Source: Fabrea salina
Lineage: Eukaryota > Ciliophora > Heterotrichea > Heterotrichida > Fabreidae
DNA: 64,000 nucleotides
Direction of reading: 5' to 3'
Assembly: GCA_022984795.1 (NCBI GenBank)
Contig: JALIHJ010000047.1
Location: forward strand, 148,774 to 212,773
The first letter of the stretch is position 1. Every line of letters begins with the position of its first letter. The translations under genes were made by a program, and so were the position numbers. The notes under the pieces are model-generated. The model was not told where the DNA came from and did no database searches. It saw only the letters and a program-made list of their open reading frames with translations. This document shows positions 17,201-25,464 of this stretch, piece after piece.

Positions 17201-19422
17201 CCGTACCTGTTTTTCAAGAAGATAGACGAACCACAGCACCTCAGTCTTCCGTGAGACAGTATGGCTATTCTGTCTGCTAGAGTGTCTGCTTCTTGCATGT
17301 AGTGAGTAGTAAGAATGATTATCCTTCCAGCTTTGTTGTTTTTAAGCATACTCCACATCTGTCGCCTTGCAGTCAAATCCATTCCTGAAGTTGGCTCGTC
17401 CAGAATTATAATCTTGGAGTCAGCTATTAAAGCTATAGCCAAAGACAGTTTTCTTTTTTGACCGCCTGACAAGAACTCCGACTTCTTTTTTCTGTGCCTT
17501 TCAAGGTTCACTTCAGTTAACTTCTCGTCTATTTGTTCCTGGATCAGTTTTTTGTCAGTCATGCCTTTAAAAACTGAGTAAAGGTACAAGTGCTCTTCTG
17601 GAGTGAGTTCTTTGTAAAGCACGTTTTGCTGGGGGCACACTCCCATAAGTTTTCTGATCTCTTCTAAGTTAGCTGAAAGCAGAAGGTTCTTGACCTTCAT
17701 GTCTCCACTAGTCACTGGCAAAAGCCCTGTAAGCATCGAGATAGTAGTGGTCTTTCCAGCTCCGTTGTGTCCTAACAAAGCAAATATCTCCCCTTCAAAG
17801 ATGTCTAAGTTAAGGTTGTCCACAGCAGTGGTTGTCTGGAACTTTTTAGTAAGCCCCCTTACCAGCATAGCTCGTCCGTCAGCTTTTTGTTCAAGCCTCA
17901 CGTCTTCAACAGGTTCTACGCTGTCGTCATACTCAACGTCTTCTGGGAAGTCAGTAACTTCTCCTGGTTTGGGTTTCTTCCAAAAGTCTTTTTTAAACAA
18001 AAAGTTCCAAGGCTTCTTGACTCCAAACTCAGTTGGCCATACTTGCTCAAAGTAGAGTGCCAGTAAAAACAGTATAGTTGCATCCAACACCAAAAAGAAC
18101 AAAGCTGTTGAGTACTTGTAGTTAAACACTTCGTCAGTAAAGTTGCCAAACACCACACCCGCTTGGCCTATTTCAAACTCCACTAAAGTGTAAGTAGACT
18201 GCGCAAAAGCTACTGGAAAGAAGATTGAAGTAGCTATTTTGGGTCCTGCTGGGAGAACAGGGTCGTTCACAGCAAAGTACAAAAAGAACATCCCTAGGAA
18301 AACCATTAGCCCTATAGTAAGTGCCATCTTAGCCCTTGAAAAGAAGACACTGATGAACAAACTAAAAGCAATACAGCAAATTCCAAACAACAAATAAGTA
18401 ACTAAAATAATCAACTTATTTGAGTAAGGGTAAACTGTAAAGCCCAAAATGATAGTTGCTACCAGAGCAATGATTGAGTAAATGATGAAGTAGTAACTAA
18501 TCCAAGACCACCAATAAGCTTTACCAGAAAGTCCCATAATGCTCATCATTTCTTTAGTTTTGGTTTCTTTTTCTTCCACAATCTGACTGATCATTCTGCA
18601 AACTGGGATGATGAAAGCCAGAATTATAATGAAAGGCAAAACGTCTTGAATGGAGTCTAAGTAGTCGTCTTCTATCCAGTCGTCGTAGTACATAGGAACG
18701 AACCCTGCTGAAATGTAGGCTTCGTCGTTGCCTGAGATCTCACGCAAAATGTAGTTGTCCACCCAGTTTTGGATCTGAATGAACCCACTTCCAAAGAACT
18801 GCTCCTGGAACTCAGGCTTGGGCTCTCTGATGAACTCGTCTGTTTGATCGTAGGTGTTAAAGTCGAAAATATCCACGTAGTCCCCTAAAGGTTCTCCGGA
18901 GTCAGGAATTGAGTAAGTTTGGTTGTAGCGTATGTAGTACTTGTAGTTGTTGTTTTCTGCCTCATTAAAGACCACAGCAAAACAAAGTTTAGGCACATCT
19001 TCATAGTCCCCGTCAGTAACGTAATCGTCTACGTCGTCGTTGTCCTCAAAGTATTGCACAGGAACTCCCCGCAAGTTGGGGTGCTGGGTAAGTTTTTCTT
19101 CTAAGTACTCCGTAATGTCGTTCTTAGGAGCTAGAGCAATGATCCAATCCTGCCCTTCTTCCACGTAGTTCCTGCAAAAGCTAAAAGCTGTTCCTTCTGG
19201 GAAGTCGTAGGTGACTGGAGTGGAGGTTTCAGGTCGCACGTAAGCGGCATAGTCAATAAAAGACTTTTGGTCTTTTTCTTCAGAAGAAACCAATCCACGA
19301 GTCCCTGCTAAAGCTGCAAAAATAAGCACTGGGAACAGGATCTCGCACAAGGATGAGCCTAGTCTTCTTTTCCAAAGAATCCAGTTCTTGTACATCAGCG
19401 CATTGTAGTGCTGCCATGACAT
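14278..19422 (-). CDS. Complete ABC transporter, subfamily A (1714 aa)
   Basis: This is a full ABCA half-repeat architecture. TM1 (residues about 25-45) is followed by a large extracytosolic loop (to about 260), five or so TM helices (to about 475), then NBD1 with Walker A GHNGAGKT (about 550), signature LSGGQKRKL (about 650) and ILDEPTSGMD. TMD2 with its own large loop spans about 890-1260. NBD2 has Walker A GVNGAGKS (about 1356), signature LSGGNRRKL (about 1450) and FLDEPSSGMDP. The C-terminal region keeps the ABCA-type domain ending SQTTMDQIFTDFA. ABCA proteins are mostly lipid exporters or flippases of surface or internal membranes. It is a paralogue of the truncated gene at the left edge. 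Convergent and stop-overlapping with the SRPK-like gene. Confidence 0.97.
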   Translation of the reverse strand: MSWQHYNALMYKNWILWKRRLGSSLCEILFPVLIFAALAGTRGLVSSEEKDQKSFIDYAAYVRPETSTPVTYDFPEGTAFSFCRNYVEEGQDWIIALAPKNDITEYLEEKLTQHPNLRGVPVQYFEDNDDVDDYVTDGDYEDVPKLCFAVVFNEAENNNYKYYIRYNQTYSIPDSGEPLGDYVDIFDFNTYDQTDEFIREPKPEFQEQFFGSGFIQIQNWVDNYILREISGNDEAYISAGFVPMYYDDWIEDDYLDSIQDVLPFIIILAFIIPVCRMISQIVEEKETKTKEMMSIMGLSGKAYWWSWISYYFIIYSIIALVATIILGFTVYPYSNKLIILVTYLLFGICCIAFSLFISVFFSRAKMALTIGLMVFLGMFFLYFAVNDPVLPAGPKIATSIFFPVAFAQSTYTLVEFEIGQAGVVFGNFTDEVFNYKYSTALFFLVLDATILFLLALYFEQVWPTEFGVKKPWNFLFKKDFWKKPKPGEVTDFPEDVEYDDSVEPVEDVRLEQKADGRAMLVRGLTKKFQTTTAVDNLNLDIFEGEIFALLGHNGAGKTTTISMLTGLLPVTSGDMKVKNLLLSANLEEIRKLMGVCPQQNVLYKELTPEEHLYLYSVFKGMTDKKLIQEQIDEKLTEVNLERHRKKKSEFLSGGQKRKLSLAIALIADSKIIILDEPTSGMDLTARRQMWSMLKNNKAGRIIILTTHYMQEADTLADRIAILSHGRLRCCGSSIFLKNRYGVGYYLTLIKEPDVESEAHSRTIEDFVKQYIPHARKVSDVHAEIAFECPLDPENRFDVFFEELDKRLGELSLRSYSISVTTLEEVFIRVARGDTELREQKKAELEEAKEETEEMEETRLIETHRKTEGLFFRHIKALLWKRIYVTRRDLRSISFEILIPIVLGLLGLLFMLVADRFVDQDPMELKIDNYDTPQDLLYPESEGFVTELMTLLDESDDITIRDLSVDSLASFDEEVFEYRDKDPYRMGSYYFYNMDDTSNAYEPVVFHNQTAFQSVATFYQEVSLGIMRTINPDLKIEVNNYPLPITEKITESEGTGDGVLSALTFGLAFAFIPASIIAFVVKEREINVKHQHMISGVSLWAYWLSNFVWDYAKHLVVVGVALALIKLINIEVLNDPSENYLAIVFLFLLLGTSIIPFTYLSSYVFDNYATAQVSTILFHFVTGSIFPIFMYVLYIFDSTRDFSKSFRWVLRILPNYCIGNGLIYIGSSEILATFEGVEPYDALSLDSAGGDILMLFITSILFPILLVLAETFESSPSLRQKIYKKPKQDKPGEYEQDEDVEAEKQRALNTDPADVQVNVRELRKVYTGWFMEEVVAVEDVSFNVPKRECFALLGVNGAGKSTTFKMLTGEYAPTSGEAYLTGYSSITQLDKARDNIGYCPQFDAQTEFLSCQEHIELYCEIKGIEKNKIPQLCDDLLYELDLVQYKTYQSGQLSGGNRRKLQVAIALIGDPTVVFLDEPSSGMDPETRKKLWAVLGNIKKRDSAVVLTTHSMEEAEALSDRMSIMVGGRLRCIGTPAYLRDKFGQGYELEAKIKIPKKREVDEKGQVLDRVLGENEEIRPNQLQQCLEALEAENLREEISEKGSGSALDQQIKVDGFIHRPQLVSWVILEKRGHEFLDWLKTEFEDVKISEHYLALYKFKIAKQEDKSIGYLFTAIERNKEAFYIADYAISQTTMDQIFTDFAAQGEMERAMAGN

Positions 19423-19535
19423 TTTATCTTTTATCCGTTTTTTTACATCCTAAACCTTGGGTCACTCTAAGTTAGGTTTAAAAGCTTCTCTAAAGCACTG
19501 AGTCACTTAAAAAGCGCTTACTTAAGATGTCGTAG

Positions 19536-19994
19536 TTAAAAAGCTTTGTCTTCCGACTCGCCAAGAATAAACTTAGTGTGCTTTCCTGAAGCAATCAACT
19601 TACTGCCTACAAACAGCTTAGCTGAAGAGTAGGCTAAGTTCTCAGTAATGCAGTCATTAGCAGTCTTGACTAAAAGCTGCTCTCCGCTAAAGGCTGATGA
19701 GCTGTAAGCCACCGACAAGTCAACACTGACAGTAACCTTATGGGAACTGCACTGTCCCAGTATACTAAAGGTAGTGAACTCGTCAACAATAGTAGAGATG
19801 CATCCAGTATGCAGCGCTCCCGAAGAACTGCAGAGTTCAGGAAGCACAGGCACTAAGTAGTCTACTTTTAAAAGTCCAGACTCGTCCACAGACACTAACT
19901 CAGTGGCTTCTAAAAGTTTTTGGTCAAAAGAACTCTTTTGCAGGGTCTTTTGGGCAAAATGCTTAAGCAAAGCATTTATCTTTTTAAGGGACAT
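19536..19994 (-). CDS. Hotdog-fold acyl-CoA thioesterase, ACOT13/PaaI-like
   Basis: The start is chosen at the ATG reading MSLKKINALL (19994), giving 152 residues. An upstream in-frame ATG at 20078 would run into the divergent gene and adds nothing family-like. The core has the 4HBT pattern GALHTGCISTIVDEFTTFSIL followed by VSVDLSVAYSSSAFSGEQLLV, with the tail KLIASGKHTKFIL matching the end of ACOT13/THEM2. Enzymes of this type hydrolyse medium to long-chain acyl-CoA, often in mitochondria. The family's catalytic helix usually carries Asp/Glu; Asp is visible in TIVDEF. Fifty nucleotides separate the two divergent start codons. Confidence 0.85.
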   Translation of the reverse strand: MSLKKINALLKHFAQKTLQKSSFDQKLLEATELVSVDESGLLKVDYLVPVLPELCSSSGALHTGCISTIVDEFTTFSILGQCSSHKVTVSVDLSVAYSSSAFSGEQLLVKTANDCITENLAYSSAKLFVGSKLIASGKHTKFILGESEDKAF

Positions 19995-20044
19995 TTTTAT
20001 AAGTGAATAATCTAACGAACTTCTGTACAAACACATATAATAAT

Positions 20045-20359
20045 ATGTCAGACCTAGACGAGATGATTTCAACTCCACCTAGGAGTCAGGTGTCGCTGTA
20101 CCAGTACATCTCAGCGCACTCAAGGGCTCCTAGAAGGAACCAACTGGATTCTTCTATCAGTCCGCCCAAAGTCCGCAACTTTGAGTACTTAGAGGAGTCT
20201 CTTTTGAAGTGTTTCACCCAAAAGTCCCCAAAACTCCGCAAAAGAGACAAAGAGAATGAAGCTAAATATGAAATTAAACTTTTGATAGATGGTAGCTCTA
20301 ACGAAGACTGGTTACTCAAAATAAAGCCTGGCTACTCACATAATTACCCCATTCCTTAA
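20045..20359 (+). CDS. Small hypothetical protein (104 aa)
   Basis: It starts at ATG 20045 (MSDLDEMISTPPRSQ); an upstream in-frame GTG is not used as a start here. It is polar and Ser/Pro-rich with basic clusters, including SPPKVRNFEYLEESLLKCF and KSPKLRKRDKENEAKYEIKL. Several SP/TP sites could be phosphorylated. No domain is recognised. The gene-like length, the ATG in the usual A/T-rich context and the clean TAA stop support a real gene. It is divergent from the thioesterase gene. Confidence 0.6.
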   Translation: MSDLDEMISTPPRSQVSLYQYISAHSRAPRRNQLDSSISPPKVRNFEYLEESLLKCFTQKSPKLRKRDKENEAKYEIKLLIDGSSNEDWLLKIKPGYSHNYPIP

Positions 20360-20718
20360 TAATTAACTGATATGTACTTGTTCGTTAAACTCCGTTAAAT
20401 GTTACAAGTTGTTACCATTTGTTTCAGTTAACTAAAGCCTAACTCGTATGTTCTAAACACTTAAATTCTAAGCCTACAAAGCCTTTTTGGCTTTCTAAGT
20501 GCTTCTGAGTTGACTAGTTAGCTTTACCTTAGTATTTTTTCTGAGAACTAACTAACTTATGCAGGTTCATAAGTACTTAGCTTCTGTGGATTATTTTGTC
20601 TATTAAGCAATTAGAAACCCAAAAACAACTTAGCAATTTTTTTTTCCAAAAGGACACTCAATTCCATTTTTAGACCGCAATCAAGCTGATTTTTTACGGT
20701 GTCTAAAAGGTATAATTA
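20360..20718. other. Intergenic region, 359 nt, no gene seen
   Basis: AT-rich spacer upstream of the first sphingomyelinase-like gene, with short T and A tracts (including a run of nine T near 20639). No ORF of note, tRNA-like or other RNA structure was recognised. It is long for this chromosome and probably holds the promoter of the downstream gene. Confidence 0.6.
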
Positions 20719-22371
20719 ATGTCTGTGATCGTGAAGATTGCTATTCTTAGCTTAGCTTTGGCTTCAGGGTTCAGCATAGAGTGCAACGCTTGCTATGCAC
20801 TGATAGATACCCTTGCAAACTTTGTGAATTCTAGGATCTTTATTGATACTGGTGAGGACGTTGTAATAGGTCTTTGCTCTGCTTTTGAAGATTATAAAGT
20901 TTGCAAGGGGTTGATTGAACTTTACGGCCAGAGTTATGTGGACGCTATTTCGCAGAAGTATCTGGACCCCTCGTACTCTTGCGTGATGCTTGGAGCTTGT
21001 TCTTCTCCTGAGTACATCCAGAGCAACTACACTCAGTACGTCAGAGAAGTCCTGGCTGATATGCCTCCTGTAGAGCCTTGGCCTAATCCTTCTGGATCTA
21101 CTTTCAAGATTGTCCACGTTACAGATATCCACGCTGACTTCCAGTATAAAGAAGGTTCAAATACTGACTGCGACCTTCCTCTTTGTTGCAGAGAGGGCAC
21201 TGGCAACGCTGGAAAGTGGGGGTCTCTTAGCAAATGCGATATTCCGCCTGAAACTGTTCAGGCTTTTCTGGACCAAGTGAATGAAATGGAGGATATTTCC
21301 TTTGTAGTGTGGACTGGAGACAACCCTCCCCACAACATCTGGGCTTACGAAAGGGAGGCTGAAATGGATGTTACTCGTAAGCTTGTGGAGATGTTTAAAA
21401 ACACCCTTAATGTTCCTGTGTATCCAGTACTTGGAAACCACGACTGCTTCCCTATGGACTTGTTCAAGCCTGGGCACGAAGAAGTGCTTCTTAAAGGCTT
21501 CGGAGATCTATGGAGTGCTTGGTTGGGTCCCGAAGAGATTAAGCAGTTCCTTATCAATGGGTTCTACTCCACAGTTGACCCCAAAACCAATGTTAAGATT
21601 CTGGGAATCAACAACGAAATGGGCGATAACATGAACACTTGGTTGATACTTAACAGCACCGACCCTGGAAACATGCTTGCCTGGGTGCGTGATGAGCTGT
21701 ATGAAGCAGAAAAAGCCAACCAAAAAGTAATAGTGCTGGGTCATATTCCTCACGGAGGACATTTTTCTGAGTCTAACTGGGCCCGCAGGTACGAAGTGAT
21801 TGCCAACAGGTTCCGCAACACCATTGTAGGTCAGTTCTTCGGCCACACCCACAACGACGAGTTCGAGGTCATTCCTTCAATAGTGCCTGGTTTCGACCCA
21901 GCAGGTGTACTTAACGTAGCTCCATCATTTACTACCTACTCTTACCACAATCCAGCCTTCAGAGTGATTGAGTTTGACTCGGTCACCAAGAAGATGGTTA
22001 ACATTCACCAGTACAGGCTTCCTTTGTACAAATACAACAACTCCACAGCCAAGCCCACCTTTGAAAAGGTGTACAGCATGAAAGAGGAGTACGGGTTGCC
22101 TGACCTGTCACCGAAGTCGTTCCAAATGATTGCAGAGTCTTTAAAGAACAGCACTAGTTTCACCCAAAAGTTCTACGCCAACTTCATGAGTCAGTACTCA
22201 TTCGAAGCTAAAAACTGCGATCAATCTTGCCAGCAGAACCTTTACTGCAAGTTGACTAATGACGTTCTGGACGACTATGTAAAATGTCTGGACCAGATCA
22301 ACGCAGTAGCCTTTGGAATGCAACTCATGGAGAACCTTTCAGGCAATTGGCTCATAAAAGTGGATAACTAA
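20719..22371 (+). CDS. Acid sphingomyelinase-like phosphodiesterase, copy 1 (550 aa)
   Basis: A secreted or lysosomal metallophosphodiesterase. The N-terminal hydrophobic stretch (IVKIAILSLALASGFS) is a signal peptide. Residues about 20-100 form a saposin-B-type domain with six-Cys spacing (IECNACYAL, GLCSAFEDYKVCKGL, YSCVMLGAC). The calcineurin-like phosphatase core follows with metal-ligand motifs VTDIHAD, WTGDNPPH, LGNHD, LGHIPHGGH and FGHTHNDEFE. The C-terminal ~100 residues add a helical Cys-containing domain. This matches acid sphingomyelinase (SMPD1) domain order, which cleaves sphingomyelin to ceramide and phosphocholine. It is tandem with a second copy 191 nt downstream and shares long blocks of perfect nucleotide identity with it. 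Confidence 0.93.
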   Translation: MSVIVKIAILSLALASGFSIECNACYALIDTLANFVNSRIFIDTGEDVVIGLCSAFEDYKVCKGLIELYGQSYVDAISQKYLDPSYSCVMLGACSSPEYIQSNYTQYVREVLADMPPVEPWPNPSGSTFKIVHVTDIHADFQYKEGSNTDCDLPLCCREGTGNAGKWGSLSKCDIPPETVQAFLDQVNEMEDISFVVWTGDNPPHNIWAYEREAEMDVTRKLVEMFKNTLNVPVYPVLGNHDCFPMDLFKPGHEEVLLKGFGDLWSAWLGPEEIKQFLINGFYSTVDPKTNVKILGINNEMGDNMNTWLILNSTDPGNMLAWVRDELYEAEKANQKVIVLGHIPHGGHFSESNWARRYEVIANRFRNTIVGQFFGHTHNDEFEVIPSIVPGFDPAGVLNVAPSFTTYSYHNPAFRVIEFDSVTKKMVNIHQYRLPLYKYNNSTAKPTFEKVYSMKEEYGLPDLSPKSFQMIAESLKNSTSFTQKFYANFMSQYSFEAKNCDQSCQQNLYCKLTNDVLDDYVKCLDQINAVAFGMQLMENLSGNWLIKVDN

Positions 22372-22562
22372 GTAATCAGAAAAAGTTCCCTTGAAACCCA
22401 TTAACTATCAGTTAATATGAATGGTTTTTAGTTAATCTTTGAATCAAAAACAACATAGCCTTTCAAAAGCCAAGCACAAACAAGAAAATATACCCACTTT
22501 TAGGCCTTAGTTTAAATTAATTAGCTTTTAGTGCTTGATAGTTTCATTACCATAAATAATAA

Positions 22563-24224
22563 ATGTCGGTGATACTGAAATTAGGGCTTGTCAGCCTGAT
22601 ATTTGTGTCGCAGGTACCTGCGCTTGACATAGAATGTGACGCCTGCTACGCGTTCTTCGATACTTTCGGCGACATCATAGACTCAAAAATTTTCATTGAT
22701 GGAGGGGAAGATGTTGCGATCGGGCTATGTTCCATCTTCGAGTCGTTCGAGGTATGCCGAGGACTGATTGAACTTTACGGCCAGAGTTATGTGGACGCTA
22801 TTTCGCAGAAGTATCTGGACCCCTCGTACTCTTGCGTGATGCTTGGAGCTTGTTCTTCTCCTGAGTACATCCAGAGCAACTACACTCAGTACGTCAGAGA
22901 AGTCCTGGCTGATATGCCTCCTGTAGAGCCTTGGCCTAATCCTTCTGGATCTACTTTCAAGATTGTCCACGTTACAGACATGCATGTGGATTGGGATTAC
23001 AAAGAGGGCGCCAATACTGACTGCGACCTTCCTCTTTGTTGCAGAGAGGGCACTGGCAACGCTGGAAAGTGGGGATTCCTCGGAAAGTGCGACGTGCCTC
23101 CTCAGACTGTTCAGGCTTTTCTGGACCAAGTGAATGAAATGGAGGATATTTCCTTTGTAGTGTGGACTGGAGACAACCCTCCCCACAACATCTGGGCTTA
23201 CGAAAGGGAGGCTGAAATGGATGTTACTCGTAAGCTTGTTAAAATGTTCAAGGACACTCTCAGAGTTCCTGTTTACCCCATCATTGGAAACCACGACTGC
23301 TTCCCTATGGACTTGTTCAAGCCTGGGCACGAAGATATTTTGCTGGGCAGTTTAGCAGACTTGTGGAGTGGATGGTTAGGTCCTGATCAAATCAAACAAT
23401 TCCGCCAAAACGGTTTCTACTCCACAGTTGACCCCAAAACCAATGTTAAGATTCTGGGAATCAACAACGAAATGGGCGATAACATGAACACTTGGTTGAT
23501 ACTTAACAGCACCGACCCTGGAAACATGCTTGCCTGGGTGCGTGATGAGCTGTATGAAGCAGAAAAAGCCAACCAAAAAGTAATAGTGCTGGGTCATATT
23601 CCTCACGGAGGACATTTTTCTGAGTCTAACTGGGCCCGCAGGTACGAAGTGATTGCCAACAGGTTCCGCAACACCATTGTAGGTCAGTTCTTCGGCCACA
23701 CCCACAACGACGAGTTCGAGGTCATTCCTTCAATAGTGCCTGGTTTCGACCCAGCAGGTGTACTTAACGTAGCTCCATCATTTACTACCTACTCTTACCA
23801 CAATCCAGCCTTCAGAGTGATTGAGTTTGACTCGGTCACCAAGAAGATGGTTAACATTCACCAGTACAGGCTTCCTTTGTACAAATACAACAACTCCACA
23901 GCCAAGCCCACCTTTGAAAAGGTGTACAGCATGAAAGAGGAGTACGGGTTGCCTGACCTGTCACCGAAGTCGTTCCAAATGATTGCAGAGTCTTTAAAGA
24001 ACAGCACTAGTTTCACCCAAAAGTTCTACGCCAACTTCATGAGTCAGTACTCATTCCAGTCCAGTCAATGTGGTGAAAAGTGCCAAAGAGAGCTTTACTG
24101 CAAGATGAGCAACGATGTTTTTGATGAATACTTGAAGTGTGTAGATACTCCTTCCGGATCTGATGTTGGCCTGCTAATCTTTGAAAAGCTAATTGGTGAA
24201 TGGCTTATCAGGTTAAATAACTAA
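22563..24224 (+). CDS. Acid sphingomyelinase-like phosphodiesterase, copy 2 (553 aa)
   Basis: The domain order is as in copy 1: signal peptide (LGLVSLIFVSQVPA), saposin-B domain, metallophosphatase core with VTDMHVD, WTGDNPPH, IGNHD, LGHIPHGGH and FGHTHNDEFE, and a C-terminal Cys-containing helical domain. All metal-binding motifs are intact. The first ~65 and last ~50 residues differ clearly from copy 1, whereas most of the middle is identical in nucleotide sequence, in alternating identical and divergent blocks at a constant offset of 1853 nt. The stop codon lies 2 nt from the stop of the convergent gene at 24227. Confidence 0.93.
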   Translation: MSVILKLGLVSLIFVSQVPALDIECDACYAFFDTFGDIIDSKIFIDGGEDVAIGLCSIFESFEVCRGLIELYGQSYVDAISQKYLDPSYSCVMLGACSSPEYIQSNYTQYVREVLADMPPVEPWPNPSGSTFKIVHVTDMHVDWDYKEGANTDCDLPLCCREGTGNAGKWGFLGKCDVPPQTVQAFLDQVNEMEDISFVVWTGDNPPHNIWAYEREAEMDVTRKLVKMFKDTLRVPVYPIIGNHDCFPMDLFKPGHEDILLGSLADLWSGWLGPDQIKQFRQNGFYSTVDPKTNVKILGINNEMGDNMNTWLILNSTDPGNMLAWVRDELYEAEKANQKVIVLGHIPHGGHFSESNWARRYEVIANRFRNTIVGQFFGHTHNDEFEVIPSIVPGFDPAGVLNVAPSFTTYSYHNPAFRVIEFDSVTKKMVNIHQYRLPLYKYNNSTAKPTFEKVYSMKEEYGLPDLSPKSFQMIAESLKNSTSFTQKFYANFMSQYSFQSSQCGEKCQRELYCKMSNDVFDEYLKCVDTPSGSDVGLLIFEKLIGEWLIRLNN

Positions 24225-24226
24225 GT

Positions 24227-25423
24227 TTAGGCATTAATTAATCTCCGACGCGAAGTGCGCAAAGCATAGCAGATTTGATAGTGATACTGGTGAATGAAAA
24301 GGTAAACAGCAAACCAAGGGTTGAACTTTTTGACCACAAGAATTAAGTCACTCAAAGAAACCACTCCGTCTCCGTCAATGTCCATTAACTTCCACATATG
24401 AGCGTCCAAAAACTCAGCAAACCTACCCAACCCGAGCATTTCTAGCACTTGTTTGAACTTGTTTTTTAACTGTTCAGGGCTTGTTTTCTCAGAGTAATTG
24501 TTTAAGTTTGAGCTTTTCAAAGCTTTTAAGAGTTCGCTGTAGTAACTTGCCTTTTTAGAGATTTGGAAATAGTCACTGAGGGACTCAACTGACTTGGACT
24601 TTTGAATCGACCAACACTGAACTTTAAGAAACAGTAGTAGTCTTCTATACATAACAGAGAGTCTCGAAAGGTTTTCACCTGTAACATTGTATTTAGGAAC
24701 CAACAAGGTAAACACCTTATTATCGAACATTTCCAAACTCCACTCCAGCAAGTCGTCTGTGACTTCTAAAGCCAAAAAACAGGTTGACTCAGCTATTTCT
24801 GAAACCCTTTCTCTATAGTTTTTAGGGTTCTCTTCAAACATTATGTCATAGAAAACACTAGCATTTCTAGAATACTCAGGAAACTTGAGTTTAAAAGCAC
24901 TGAAAAAGCAGTTCTTCCCAAAGTTTCTGTGGAAGTTCCAGGTGCTTACTAAGAACTTGGACACTTGGGTGTTTCCTTCACTTAGGACCTCAGCTAAGAA
25001 CTGAGGGAAGCTAGGAGGAGTTCCATAGGCTTCACAGCTTTCGTAAAAACTCCAAGTGACCTTTTGCAAAGGTCTAGGAATGCCTTCTGGGTAGCTTTGG
25101 TGGATTTCGCGCAAAAATTCTTGGTAAGAGTTAAGTTTGTAAGCCTTACTTGCAGTTCTGTGGAACTCCTGGAGAAGAGCTCTGCAGCTGGGAAAAGGTC
25201 TTAAGTGCTTGTCTGAAAGCACCCACCTTTCTAGTTGGTCGTCTAACAAGTTTGCAAAAGGTTCTCCGTACACTGCAATAGTGGCTACTACTATATCTAA
25301 GCTTTCCAACAACTCTGGATAGGCGTTCCTTAGTTTCATGTATCCTTGCTTTGCAGTTCCAAATAGTTTAGACAAGTAATGGTGGCTTTGTTCGTGGATC
25401 AAAGCTTTCGATAATGAGTCCAT
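24227..25423 (-). CDS. Unknown helical protein with a C-terminal EF-hand (398 aa)
   Basis: A largely alpha-helical protein. Residues about 20-65 (GTAKQGYMKLRNAYPELLESLD...) have the amphipathic, Tyr/Pro-punctuated look of perilipin or rubber-elongation-factor lipid-droplet proteins; this is only a resemblance. Near the C-terminus (about residues 345-360) the loop DIDGDGVVSLSD fits a canonical calcium-binding EF-hand, with Asp rather than Glu at position 12. No other domain is recognised. It is convergent with the sphingomyelinase-like copy 2 and divergent from the uL3m gene (41 nt between start codons). Confidence 0.8.
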   Translation of the reverse strand: MDSLSKALIHEQSHHYLSKLFGTAKQGYMKLRNAYPELLESLDIVVATIAVYGEPFANLLDDQLERWVLSDKHLRPFPSCRALLQEFHRTASKAYKLNSYQEFLREIHQSYPEGIPRPLQKVTWSFYESCEAYGTPPSFPQFLAEVLSEGNTQVSKFLVSTWNFHRNFGKNCFFSAFKLKFPEYSRNASVFYDIMFEENPKNYRERVSEIAESTCFLALEVTDDLLEWSLEMFDNKVFTLLVPKYNVTGENLSRLSVMYRRLLLFLKVQCWSIQKSKSVESLSDYFQISKKASYYSELLKALKSSNLNNYSEKTSPEQLKNKFKQVLEMLGLGRFAEFLDAHMWKLMDIDGDGVVSLSDLILVVKKFNPWFAVYLFIHQYHYQICYALRTSRRRLINA

Positions 25424-25464
25424 GATTTTTAAAGATGAAGTAACTACTTAAGTACCTAATAAAA

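Noticed and set aside
22725-23330. 201-codon minus-strand frame opposite sphingomyelinase-like copy 2
   Set aside because: It is mirrored by a similar frame opposite copy 1 only because the sense sequences are identical; no independent coding signal or ATG context.
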